A stretch of DNA of 64,000 bases from an uncultured Monoglobus sp. (GCA_947630135.1 CANRGH010000004.1:62001-126000); one strand, 5' to 3'. Shown: positions 35,332-44,113, numbered from the stretch's first letter. The notes: generated by a model not told the origin, from the letters alone. Numbers and translations are program-made.

Positions 35332-37285
35332 CTCTGAAACGTCTCCTGATACATCTGAACTCGTCAAAGGCGGCGTACATGGGCTCGCCGTCTCCGCCGT
35401 AGGCATACATTCCGACCATAGCGCCCGTGAAGCGCTTGCCCTTCTTTATCGCCTGGGCGCAGAGATAGTATATGTTGTCGGCGGTGTAGACCTTTCTGTA
35501 ATTCACACCGTCAATGCTGTAATAGAACACGCGCCGCAGTCCATCGGTCTCTATCTTGAGCCAGATCGAGTCCGTGACCTCGGGTATTCCGACATAGTGC
35601 GTGTATCTTTCAACATCGTCTATCTTTTCAAAAAGCTTGAGCGCGTAGCCGTTCTCGCCGTTTCTGTAAATTCCGAACGTGAAGAACGTCAGCTCGTCAT
35701 AATATCCGGTGAGGCCATAGTTCTGCTCATAGTCCATGTCGTGGTTAACGTCCATTTTGCAGATCACGTCAAAATTAAAGTCCGGCTGGCGGCGGAGCAT
35801 TATGTTTGCCGCCTTCCTTGAAGTCAGCGGTTCGGTCGAACCTTTTATGTAAAGCCTGCTGTTTTCTATCTTTATTCCGTCATGCTCGGGAATACCCGCG
35901 AACATCCAGAAGTGCTTGACCTTTCCGTCGTCAAAGCCGTCATAGCTCGCGCCCGGCTCGTTGGGGGCGGGCTTCAGAGCGGGCTTTTTCTGGAGCGTGC
36001 TCGGGCCGTTCAGACTGTTGACTATCGGCCAGCCGTCGGGCGTCCATGTGATCGGGTCAAGGCAGGTCTCTCTGCCGAGCATCGCGTATTTTCCGTCGAG
36101 GCTCCTGTTGCAGAGGTAAACAACGTACCAGTCGCCGTTCTGGGTCTGAACAGGCTTGGCGTGGCCCGCGCAGGTTATCGGCGCGGTGTAGTCGCGCTGG
36201 GTCATTACCGGGTTATACGGGCACGGCTCGTAAACGCCCATAAGCGTCTTGCTGCGGGCGACCGTCACGCAATGCTGCTCGCCGGTGCCGCCCTCGGCCT
36301 GGAACAGATAATAATATCCGTCCTTATATATCAGGTGCGGGCCCTCGGGCGCGCGCTTGTTGTCGCCGTAAAACAGAAGCTTTGCCTCCGAGATCTTCTC
36401 GGTGGCGTCCTCGTTGAGCTCAAATATCCTCGCGCCGCGGTTCAGCAGCATGTAGCGTCTGCCGTCAACGTCGGTGAAAAGCGAGGGGTCTATTCCGTCC
36501 TCGTCAATGAACACGGGCTCGGAGTACGGGCCTTCGGGCTTTTCCGAGGACACGATGATCTGTCTGCGCTTCACCTTGTCGCTGTCGTTATAGCGCAGGG
36601 TCGCTGTTATGTAAAACTTTCCGTTATGGTACGAAATGTCGGGCGCCCAGTAGCCTCTGCCGCCCTCAAGGCCCTCAAGGTGGGCCCATTCCGGATTGGT
36701 TATAGCGTGGCCTATGCTCTGCCAGTGAACAAGGTCGGTCGAGTGGGAAATCGGAATACAGGGGAAGAAAATGAACGACGAGTTCACCATGTAATAATCC
36801 TCGCCCACGCGGACGATCGACGGATCGGCGTAAAAGCCGCGGCGGACAGGGTTCTTGTACATGTCCTCGAATTTGCAGCCGACGATCTGCTCAAAAAATT
36901 CCTCGATCTCCTTGAGGCCGCGCTCATGCGCGATCTCAAACGGTGAAATAAGGTGCATGTCGCCCTGACACGGGTCAAGGCCCACGCGCTCAACAAGGTA
37001 TTTCACGCACTCGAGGCTGCCGGTCTTGACCGCCTCGTGCAGCACTGTGCGGTGCTTCGCGTCACACTCGTTGAAGCTCGCGAAGGTATATTCCACCAAA
37101 AATTTTACCCATTTAATATCTCCGGTCCTCACCATATGAAAAGCGGCGGAAACGCCATTCTCGTCGCACTCGTCAACGAGCCTCGCCCTGTGGGAGAGCA
37201 GCTCCTTCACGCCGTCCATATCATTTCGCTTCACGCAATCTATAATCTCGCTCATGTTCGCACCTCTTTGAAAATTTTTCCGCAA
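35321..37285 (-). CDS. Ankyrin-repeat + glycoside hydrolase family 43 fusion with C-terminal concanavalin-like domain
   Basis: First ~140 aa ankyrin-like (DENGVSAAFHMVRTGDIKWVKFLVE; HRTVLHEAVKTGSLECVKYLVERVGLDP); then NPVRRGFYADPSIVRVGEDYYMVNSSF..YWAPDISYHNGKFYI..APEGPHLIYKDGYYYLFQAEGG. Confidence 0.85.
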   Translation of the reverse strand: MRKNFQRGANMSEIIDCVKRNDMDGVKELLSHRARLVDECDENGVSAAFHMVRTGDIKWVKFLVEYTFASFNECDAKHRTVLHEAVKTGSLECVKYLVERVGLDPCQGDMHLISPFEIAHERGLKEIEEFFEQIVGCKFEDMYKNPVRRGFYADPSIVRVGEDYYMVNSSFIFFPCIPISHSTDLVHWQSIGHAITNPEWAHLEGLEGGRGYWAPDISYHNGKFYITATLRYNDSDKVKRRQIIVSSEKPEGPYSEPVFIDEDGIDPSLFTDVDGRRYMLLNRGARIFELNEDATEKISEAKLLFYGDNKRAPEGPHLIYKDGYYYLFQAEGGTGEQHCVTVARSKTLMGVYEPCPYNPVMTQRDYTAPITCAGHAKPVQTQNGDWYVVYLCNRSLDGKYAMLGRETCLDPITWTPDGWPIVNSLNGPSTLQKKPALKPAPNEPGASYDGFDDGKVKHFWMFAGIPEHDGIKIENSRLYIKGSTEPLTSRKAANIMLRRQPDFNFDVICKMDVNHDMDYEQNYGLTGYYDELTFFTFGIYRNGENGYALKLFEKIDDVERYTHYVGIPEVTDSIWLKIETDGLRRVFYYSIDGVNYRKVYTADNIYYLCAQAIKKGKRFTGAMVGMYAYGGDGEPMYAAFDEFRCIRRRFRDDD

Positions 37286-37401
37286 ACTAAACTCTCTACA
37301 GTTATTTTAGCAGGGGTGTGCGATAATTTCAATAGCCAAATTGTATATAATTTCATTAAATAGCGCGGAGTTTTTTAACATAGGACACAGAGCCGAAAAA
37401 C

Positions 37402-37452
37402 GTGCGGATGAACCGCGGCCGACATCAAAACGGCCGCGGTTCATCCGCGATA
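37402..37452 (-). terminator. Strong hairpin next to structured element B
   Basis: GCGGATGAACCGCGGCCG acatcaaaa CGGCCGCGGTTCATCCGC, 18-bp perfect stem; minus-strand 3' side ACGTTTTTCGG. Confidence 0.65.
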
Positions 37453-37468
37453 TTATATCATTCACACA

Positions 37469-37612
37469 CGCGTTTGCGGTCAGCGCGAACACGGATATCT
37501 CCTGAGGCAGAGTGCCATGGTTGGTTCGTTGATTGGATCGGCACATCTCAATCTTGGCTTGAGATACCTGTATTTAAAGAAAATTCCCAAATTCGCGCTG
37601 ACCGCAAACGCG
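37469..37612. ncRNA. Structured element B (candidate ncRNA or folded-DNA element)
   Basis: CGCGTTTGCGGTCAGCGCGAA (37469-37489) perfectly complements TTCGCGCTGACCGCAAACGCG (37592-37612); inner GTGCC/GGCAC; TCTCAA/TTGAGA hairpin; loop TGGTTGGTTCGTTGATT (37519-37535) identical to element A. Confidence 0.68.
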
Positions 37613-37639
37613 TCCTGCGGCGCATAGCGCCGCTCGTCT

Positions 37640-38052
37640 GCCTCCCCTGCCGTAAGGTGGGGGAGGTGGATTTCCGCCGTACGGCGGAAAGACGGAGAGG
37701 GGCCAACGTAGTTATTAGCGATTAGCGAATAGTGATTAGGTGACACCTCATCAGTCAGACTTCGTCTCATGTCCGCAAACGTTAATGATTTGCGGCCTCG
37801 TTTATCCGTGGAAACGGAATACCGTGGTGCAACGAACCCGCTAACGCGGCTCCGGCCGCAGACAGCTTCCCCTCAAGGGGAAGCCTTGGGCCGCAAAGCC
37901 TTCCCCTTGAGGGATAATCAGCAAGCTTTGCTTGCGGGTTCAAAGCTATCTTTCAAAATCGCTTGCGATTTTGACCAAGAGCTTCCTTAATGGTGGGTTT
38001 TTGCCCGAATGGGCAAAAAGTCGGATGAGGTGTAGCCGCCCTCAACGTCCTG
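37640..38052. repeat. Intergenic repeat mosaic (includes ~95-bp repeat copy and TTCAAAATCGCTTGCGATTTTGACCAA motif)
   Basis: Motifs shared with 800-1012, 20279-20460, 22660-23052, 40165-40680, 54560-54910. Confidence 0.8.
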
Positions 38053-38093
38053 CGGAACAGGCCCGTTCGGGCCTGTTCCCAAAACTTACAAAA

Positions 38094-38273
38094 TTAATTG
38101 CTGTATATGTCGCTCCAGCTTTTTCCGCCGGCGTTTACATATGACTTCTCTTTGTCATACTCCAAAATTCCGCCTGAGCCTACGCTTGTCGCAAGACTTT
38201 TTGTTATAACATCCGCGCACTCAAATTCGGTAACTTGCGCCTTTGGAGCTTTATATTCTTTTATATCTCTCAT
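38094..38273 (-). CDS. Conserved 59-aa peptide, cassette B (start MRDIKEYK)
   Basis: MRDIKEYKAPKAQVTEFECADVITKSLATSVGSGGILEYDKEKSYVNAGGKSWSDIYSN; highly similar to 20474-20650. Confidence 0.8.
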   Translation of the reverse strand: MRDIKEYKAPKAQVTEFECADVITKSLATSVGSGGILEYDKEKSYVNAGGKSWSDIYSN

Positions 38274-38310
38274 TATTTTCTTATCTCCTCTCTTTGTCAA
38301 TTTTCGATGA

Positions 38311-40116
38311 TTATTCTGTCGGCTCTTGATAATTGATCTCGTTATCCCACGAAACACTTTTGCTATTCGTTCCGTCCGACCATATCGTTTGATTGCCGAT
38401 CTTTACATAAGCTTTTGCATAATATGTTGTATCACCATCTCCGCTTCTCTCAATTCCGTAAACATCAGCATAAAAACCTTTTCCAACTACTTTTTCCGGA
38501 TCAACTGTTGAAGAAACAACAACGCCTTTATCCACGATCTCGGCATCACTGTTTAAGATTTTGAAACCGTATTCCGTAACTTGTTCCTCTCCCACATATT
38601 GCTGCAGGAAACGTATAACGCCCCGCTCCGCTTCTCCTTTGTTTGTGTATTTTCCGCTATCGGCAGCTTTTTCGCCAAATATGTTTTCTGTGTCTAATGT
38701 TACCTCTATGTCATATATTCCAAGTTGTCCGGTTCCGGAAATATACACAACCTGCTCAGCATCACCGTTCGTATAGCTAAGCTCCCTATAAGCGGTATTA
38801 TTTGTCGAAATATCTTCGGTTGAAGCCAAATGTTTATCCGGCAGCACACTTCCGCCGCAATCATCGAGGCTTGAAGCAATATAACCTTTTCGAGCTGTGC
38901 CTCCCCATGCGTAAAGAACAAGTCTTACTGTAGCTTTAGCCGGCAGTTTAATGGCTATTACATTCTCACCTTTTGACACGCAAAATGATCCGTATCCGGT
39001 ATTTTCTTTTCCGCTAAGGCTTCGACAACCTTTATTTTTAGTGTAAACAGCATTTTTCGCTGTTCCTAAAAATGCGATTTGATTATTGAAGTAACATTTG
39101 CCGTTGTCATATATTCCGAGTCCAAATACAGGTTCAGCATCAAGCGCAGCCTGCTGCAAATCATATACTCTGTTTTCGGCAACCTCAAGCTTTTCAACGC
39201 CGCCATCTTCACCCGAAACTCTCGGTTGTTCTTTTACCGTTATAACACATGAGTCGTGAGCCTCCGAGTTATCATCGGATGTGGCAGTCGCCGTAACGGT
39301 TCCGGCTTTTTTACCGGTAACAACACCGGCATCATCAATAGTTACTTCTCCTTCGCCTTGATATGTCCAGTTTATTTTTTTCTTTGTCGCCGTACCGGGC
39401 TCTACAGTCACATTAAGTGTTAATTGAGTACTGTCGTCTACATATGCTGTTGCATTTTCCTGCTCAATGTTAACGCTTGTAACAGGAACATACGCTTTCT
39501 CTTCATATCCGTAATTAAGACCAATATAAAGAATATCTGCCTCATTACTTCCCCGTTGAATTTTAATATTATTGTCTGAAAGATTTTTGACTTCATAAGT
39601 CATGGTTTTATAATGCTGTGTTTTATCTCCGCTGCCATTTTGCTCGCCGATAACACGACTTGCATCACCGCTAACTTTAATGCCACTATCTTTATATCTC
39701 TCCGAATATACAATTAAAAGATCATATTTATTAAATTTTTCAGAGTTGTTCAAGTCTGTATTGATAGTAATAGCACTACTTGATCCCACTTTTGCGGAAC
39801 CCTTTATTTCTCCTGTTCCAATTTGTTTTTCTTCGCCGCTATAAGCTTTAAATGAAGTAGTTTCCTGAACTTCACCGGGAGTAAATTTAGCATTGGTTAC
39901 CGATGTATTTGTTATTGTCGGACTAATAACAAGATCGCTGCTAGATTTATATGAATTATGGGTGGTTTCATCGTCAATTGAATTATTGCCCATAATTACC
40001 CATTCGGCATAACCCGTATCACCGGTCGCCGCGCTTGCGGTCAGTGGTACCGCTACTAACATTGTTGCCATTACTGCCACTGCCAGCAACAGCGATAAAA
40101 TTCTTCTTTTCCTCAT
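38311..40116 (-). CDS. Secreted Big2-type Ig-like domain protein, cassette B
   Basis: Signal peptide MRKRRILSLLLAVAVMATMLVAVPLTASAA; VNIEQENATAYVDDSTQLTLNVTVEPGTATKKKINWTY..KAGTVTATAT. Confidence 0.85.
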   Translation of the reverse strand: MRKRRILSLLLAVAVMATMLVAVPLTASAATGDTGYAEWVIMGNNSIDDETTHNSYKSSSDLVISPTITNTSVTNAKFTPGEVQETTSFKAYSGEEKQIGTGEIKGSAKVGSSSAITINTDLNNSEKFNKYDLLIVYSERYKDSGIKVSGDASRVIGEQNGSGDKTQHYKTMTYEVKNLSDNNIKIQRGSNEADILYIGLNYGYEEKAYVPVTSVNIEQENATAYVDDSTQLTLNVTVEPGTATKKKINWTYQGEGEVTIDDAGVVTGKKAGTVTATATSDDNSEAHDSCVITVKEQPRVSGEDGGVEKLEVAENRVYDLQQAALDAEPVFGLGIYDNGKCYFNNQIAFLGTAKNAVYTKNKGCRSLSGKENTGYGSFCVSKGENVIAIKLPAKATVRLVLYAWGGTARKGYIASSLDDCGGSVLPDKHLASTEDISTNNTAYRELSYTNGDAEQVVYISGTGQLGIYDIEVTLDTENIFGEKAADSGKYTNKGEAERGVIRFLQQYVGEEQVTEYGFKILNSDAEIVDKGVVVSSTVDPEKVVGKGFYADVYGIERSGDGDTTYYAKAYVKIGNQTIWSDGTNSKSVSWDNEINYQEPTE

Positions 40117-40164
40117 TTTGAATCCCTTTCTTTCTTTAAGATTTTATGTTAATTAATTTTTTTC

Positions 40165-40680
40165 GTGATATGCCTCCCCCTCGGGGGAGGTGGCGCCGAA
40201 GGCGACGGAGAGGGGTGCTTGTTGGTTAGTTCCCCTCTCAGTCTGCTTTGCAGACAGCTCCCCCCCAAGGGGGAGCCAAACGGGCGGATAATATCCGCCC
40301 CTACGATGTAGGGCGGCATGCCCACATGCCGCCGGCCGGATGTGGGCATCCGGCCCTACGAAATGTTAGGACGAACCTTGCGAGGTTCGTTTGCCTCCCC
40401 CTCGGGGATAATCAGCACGCGGAGCGTGCGGGTTCAAAGCGACCTTTCAAAATCGCTTGCGATTTTGACCAAGCGCTTCCTTAATGGTGGCGCCGAAGGC
40501 GACGGAGAGGGGCCAACATAGTGATTAGCGATTAGCTAATAGTGATTAGGTACCCCTCTCAGTCTTTCCGCCTTACGGCGGAAATCCAGCTCCCCCCAAG
40601 GGGAGCCAAGCGGGCGGATAATATCCGCCCCTACATGGTGGCGGGCCTATTCGCAAATTACTAATTACTACGTTAAAACG
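40165..40680. repeat. Intergenic repeat mosaic between ORF1b and the Big2 gene of cassette B
   Basis: Two CGGGCGGATAATATCCGCCC palindromes, CGCTTGCGATTTTGACCAAGCGCTTCC motif, GATTAGCGATTAGCTAATAGTGATTAGG. Confidence 0.8.
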
Positions 40681-40700
40681 GCATAGGGACGCAATGGTCC

Positions 40701-40832
40701 CTATGCCGTTTTATCTTTATTTTCGGGCACAATCAAGCTGCGGATCGAATTATCCGCTGCTTCAAAATTATAAGAAAATCTGCAATCCGACAAAAATCGG
40801 AGTGTTTGCATATAATTTTCCCGTCTCTTCAT
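40701..40832 (-). CDS. ORF1b of cassette B, 43 aa: MKRRENYMQTLRFLSDCRFSYNFEAADNSIRSLIVPENKDKTA
   Basis: SD GAAGGGA; intact; stop codon lies inside GGCATAGGGAC/GTCCCTATGCC terminator hairpin; C-terminus matches ORF1a region. Confidence 0.5.
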   Translation of the reverse strand: MKRRENYMQTLRFLSDCRFSYNFEAADNSIRSLIVPENKDKTA

Positions 40833-40854
40833 TTTAAATCCCTTCTCAGCTTTA

Positions 40855-40912
40855 AAATAAAAAAGCACCAAAACCGCTTACCCGCCCAAGAAACGGATAA
40901 GAATTCTGATAC
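40855..40912 (-). promoter_or_regulatory. Structured 5' leader of cassette B with hairpin and U-run
   Basis: GTATCAGAATTCTTATCCG..CGGGTAAGCGGTTTTGGTGC then TTTTTTATTTT. Confidence 0.6.
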
Positions 40913-40942
40913 TTTAGCTAATCAACGTTTACAACCACTGTT

Positions 40943-40971
40943 ATTTTAACATAACCATAAATACTTGTCAA
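40943..40971 (-). promoter_or_regulatory. SigmaA-type promoter, cassette B
   Basis: TTGACA - 17 - TAAAAT on minus strand. Confidence 0.8.
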
Positions 40972-41210
40972 CAATAATTTGAAAAATATTTGCAAAATTA
41001 TCAAAAATAACAAAAAAGCCGCCGAAAAGCAGCTTTTTCATACCAATTCACTCTCTTGCCGAAAATTGAATATATATAAACTTCACCTATATTATCTTAG
41101 ACGATAAAATCCCCGAATAAGTTCCCGGATTTTTAAAAAAATTTCAAAATATATAAATTAATTCAAAAAGCCGCGGCGAGGATTGATCGCCGCGGCTTTG
41201 AGTTTGAGCT

Positions 41211-42329
41211 TTAGTTGTTGTTTGAGTTATTTGAATTGTTTGAGCTTTCTGATTTTTCGGAATTGTTCGAGCTGCCCGTCAGTGACTTGACGGTGCCGGG
41301 GCGCAGATCGGTGTAAACATGTCCGGGCTCCAGACCGCCTATTTTCGCCTCGCCCATTTCCGAGACGGTGACGAGCTGATAGCCCTCGTCCATAAGCGCG
41401 GGAATTAGCCGCTCAACCGCGTCGATCGTTGAGTCGTAAATATCATGGAACAGCAGTATATCGCCGTCCTGAACGGTTGACATAACCGCGTTGTAAACCG
41501 CGTCGGCGTTCTTTGACTTCCAGTCAAGCGTGTCGACCGACCAGAGTATGATCGGCATTCCGTATTCCTTGGCCACGTTCTTGACGGTGTCGTTATACGA
41601 GCCGTAAGGCGGGCGCACCGAACTCGGATTTTCGCCTATAATATCTTTTAAGTTATTATTGCTATTTTCAAACTGGCTCTTGAGCGAGTCGCCCGAAAGC
41701 GACGTAAGCTGCGTGTGGTCGTATGTGTGGCTCGCCGTGTCGCAGCCCATGGACTGCATGCGCTTTATCGTGTCGGCCGCGCCCTTCATGTGGTCGCCCA
41801 GCATAAAGAACGTGGCGCGCGCGTTGTTTTCTTCAAGAATGTCAAGCAGGCGCGGCGTTGTTTTCGCTCCGGGGCCGTCGTCAAACGTCAGCGCGATCAT
41901 GGGCGCGTCGGGATCAAGCTTGCCGTTGCCGCGTTTCCAGCCGCTGTCAACGTATGACTGCACCTCGCTCTTCAAAACGTCCTTGACCTCCTCGGTTTCG
42001 GGATTGAACACCTTCGCGAAGATCGACGCGTAATTTGTGGTGTAACCCTCTTTCTCGTATTTGCCCTCGTCGGCCTTATAGGCCACTATGCTGCTACCGT
42101 CTTCCTTCCACATTGTGGTAAGAACGTCGCTGAAATTATCGTACCAACCGACGGTTTTCTGCTCCTCAGCCTCGCTCGGCGTGAACTGCTCCGAGCGTCC
42201 GTCCTCGCTGTACATCGTGACTTTTTCCTCATTCGCGGAGTCGTCAACATCGACCGGGACAATGCCCTTCATTCCCATACAGATAACCAGCACGGCGGCC
42301 AGCAGAACGCACCCCAGTATTTTTTTCAT
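41211..42329 (-). CDS. Polysaccharide deacetylase (NodB/CE4 domain), secreted (start adjusted to MKKILGC)
   Basis: MIALTFDDGPGAKTTPRLLDILEENNARATFFMLG; SHTYDHTQL; RPPYGSYND. Confidence 0.92.
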   Translation of the reverse strand: MKKILGCVLLAAVLVICMGMKGIVPVDVDDSANEEKVTMYSEDGRSEQFTPSEAEEQKTVGWYDNFSDVLTTMWKEDGSSIVAYKADEGKYEKEGYTTNYASIFAKVFNPETEEVKDVLKSEVQSYVDSGWKRGNGKLDPDAPMIALTFDDGPGAKTTPRLLDILEENNARATFFMLGDHMKGAADTIKRMQSMGCDTASHTYDHTQLTSLSGDSLKSQFENSNNNLKDIIGENPSSVRPPYGSYNDTVKNVAKEYGMPIILWSVDTLDWKSKNADAVYNAVMSTVQDGDILLFHDIYDSTIDAVERLIPALMDEGYQLVTVSEMGEAKIGGLEPGHVYTDLRPGTVKSLTGSSNNSEKSESSNNSNNSNNN

Positions 42330-42473
42330 CGGTAAACCCTCCATAATTTATCATTGGTAAGCATATGAGACGCCATATTAATAAGCACATCTTATTAATA
42401 TGATTATAAACATAATAATCTCGCGTGTCAACACAATAATATTACAAATTTCTTACATTTTCGCAGGCGCCGC

Positions 42474-42869
42474 CTATGACGCCAGAATGTATAAAAGCGC
42501 GAGAATAAGCGCCGCGCTGTCCTTTTTGCCGCTGTCGGCGACAAGCAGAATAAGCGAGACCAAAAGCAGGTCCTCGGCTGTGACAAGGCCGAGGATCTTT
42601 TTGGTGTTTCGGTTATAGAGCTCATTCGGAAGCATGTTCAGAATTGAGTCCAGAAATCCCGTCTCGGCGGAGCCGCTCGGCGCATGCTCCGTCTCACGGC
42701 TTATGTAATTTTCCGCTTTGCGCTCGTGTTCCCGCGCGGCGGCCGCGAAATCACCGACGGGCGGCCCTGGCTGCTCGCGCGGGGCGCGGGGCCGCTGTTC
42801 CGCCTCCCGCTGGGCGGGCTGTCGGCGGGCGCCGCCCGTCGGACGGCTTGAATTATAGCGTTTGTACAT
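42474..42869 (-). CDS. Hypothetical protein, hydrophobic C-terminus
   Basis: ORF continuing a three-gene minus-strand set, codon usage consistent. Confidence 0.55.
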   Translation of the reverse strand: MYKRYNSSRPTGGARRQPAQREAEQRPRAPREQPGPPVGDFAAAAREHERKAENYISRETEHAPSGSAETGFLDSILNMLPNELYNRNTKKILGLVTAEDLLLVSLILLVADSGKKDSAALILALLYILAS

Positions 42870-42880
42870 AATCCGGCCTC

Positions 42881-43252
42881 CTAAATGCCAAAATCAAATC
42901 CGCTCTCCTTAAGAACCGAAAAAGCCTTGAGCATACCCATGATCTTTACCGCGTTGTCGGTTTTCTCGCGCCGCGATTTTTTGAGATACGGCTTTAAGGC
43001 ATAGAGCAGCGCCGTTTCGCGGCTCGGCTCCCGCGATTTCATTTTTGACATGACTTTTCCCATCTTCATCATCATCTCAAAATCCGCCGCGTCGTCGGCA
43101 ATGCTTTGGGCGGAATTCTCCGTCTGCCCGCCACCCGAGAGCGCGCCGAGTATGCCGCCGAGCTTTTCCTGCGCGTCCTCGCCGCTCAGCATCTCGCTGA
43201 TTTTTTCAACCGCCGCGCTCAGATCAAGCTCGGAATTCTGCCCGCCGCTCAT
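42881..43252 (-). CDS. Hypothetical protein, Clostridia-type
   Basis: ORF between two co-oriented small genes. Confidence 0.55.
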   Translation of the reverse strand: MSGGQNSELDLSAAVEKISEMLSGEDAQEKLGGILGALSGGGQTENSAQSIADDAADFEMMMKMGKVMSKMKSREPSRETALLYALKPYLKKSRREKTDNAVKIMGMLKAFSVLKESGFDFGI

Positions 43253-43265
43253 ACGATCACCGCCT

Positions 43266-43529
43266 TTATTTATTCTTCAAAAACTCGTTCAGATTTTTCA
43301 TCAGCTCAGGATTTCCGCTCAGCGCCTTTTTTAATCCGCTGTTTTCGTTGATCATTCCGCGGATCTCTCCCGCGCTTATGCCGCTGAGCTTCCGGCCGAG
43401 GTCCGGGCTTCCGAGCGCTTCTTTCACCGCGCCGAGCTCCTCCTTCGTCATAACGCCGCTGAGGCTGCTCAGCGCCCGGTTCAGCTTATTTTTATCAAGG
43501 TTGTTTGCCATGCCGTTTAAATTCATACG
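43266..43529 (-). CDS. Hypothetical small protein (MNLNGMANNLDKNKLN..)
   Basis: ORF, first of three-gene set; start placed at MNLNGM. Confidence 0.55.
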   Translation of the reverse strand, partial: RMNLNGMANNLDKNKLNRALSSLSGVMTKEELGAVKEALGSPDLGRKLSGISAGEIRGMINENSGLKKALSGNPELMKNLNEFLKNK

Positions 43530-43648
43530 CGTCCCGCCTTTCAAAAAAACTATTTCGCATTATTATTCTATGTATTTTTATAAAAATAGTGACAAAAAAA
43601 TTTTTGTGTGTTATAATAGCAATGCATAACATTTATGGAGGGATTTTT

Positions 43649-44113
43649 ATGAAAGCGGTTGTGCTGAGCGACTCGCACGGGAGCTTCAATAATTTGGTCA
43701 AGGCAGTCGAAAACGAGAAGGACGTTTCGATGTTAATATTCGCCGGCGATGTTCAGAGGGACGCGGATAAGCTTGTTCGCGAGTATCCGCGGCTGCCCGC
43801 GGCGGTGGTGCTCGGCAACAACGACTGGTCGGTGAGAGACGTTCCGTTTGACCGCACCTTCACCTTTGCCGGCAAGCGGGTCTTTCTGACCCACGGCCAC
43901 AAATATCATGTGAAGTACGGCCTAAACACCCTACTGCTCAAGGCGCGCGAGGAAAACGCGGACATCTGCGTCTTCGGCCACACCCACAGTCCCTATTGCG
44001 AGGAGGTATCGGGCGTGTTCATGCTGAACCCGGGCTCGGCATGGCTGACCTACGCCGTGCTTGAGGTTGACGAAAACGGAAAAATATCCGCCGAGATAAA
44101 GGAAACGCCGTAA
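43649..44113 (+). CDS. YfcE/MJ0936-type metallophosphoesterase (start adjusted)
   Basis: MKAVVLSDSHGSFNNL; FAGDVQRDADKL; VLGNNDW; LTHGHKYHV; VFGHTHSPY; SD GGAGGG upstream. Confidence 0.9.
   Translation: MKAVVLSDSHGSFNNLVKAVENEKDVSMLIFAGDVQRDADKLVREYPRLPAAVVLGNNDWSVRDVPFDRTFTFAGKRVFLTHGHKYHVKYGLNTLLLKAREENADICVFGHTHSPYCEEVSGVFMLNPGSAWLTYAVLEVDENGKISAEIKETP

Noticed and set aside
35882-36946. 354-aa plus-strand ORF opposite the ankyrin-GH43 gene
   Set aside because: Antisense shadow of a clear GH43 coding sequence.
37840-37960. GGTTCAAA-containing segments (37935, 40430) as tRNA T-arms
   Set aside because: No acceptor/anticodon arms; they belong to the TTCAAAATCGCTTGCGATTTTGACCAA repeat.
37771-37990. 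Small ORFs such as 37769-37990, 22908-23150, 40248-40484 as genes
   Set aside because: They translate dispersed repeats (NVNDLRPRLSVETEYRG.., SFKIACDFDQ..) and lack ribosome-binding sites.
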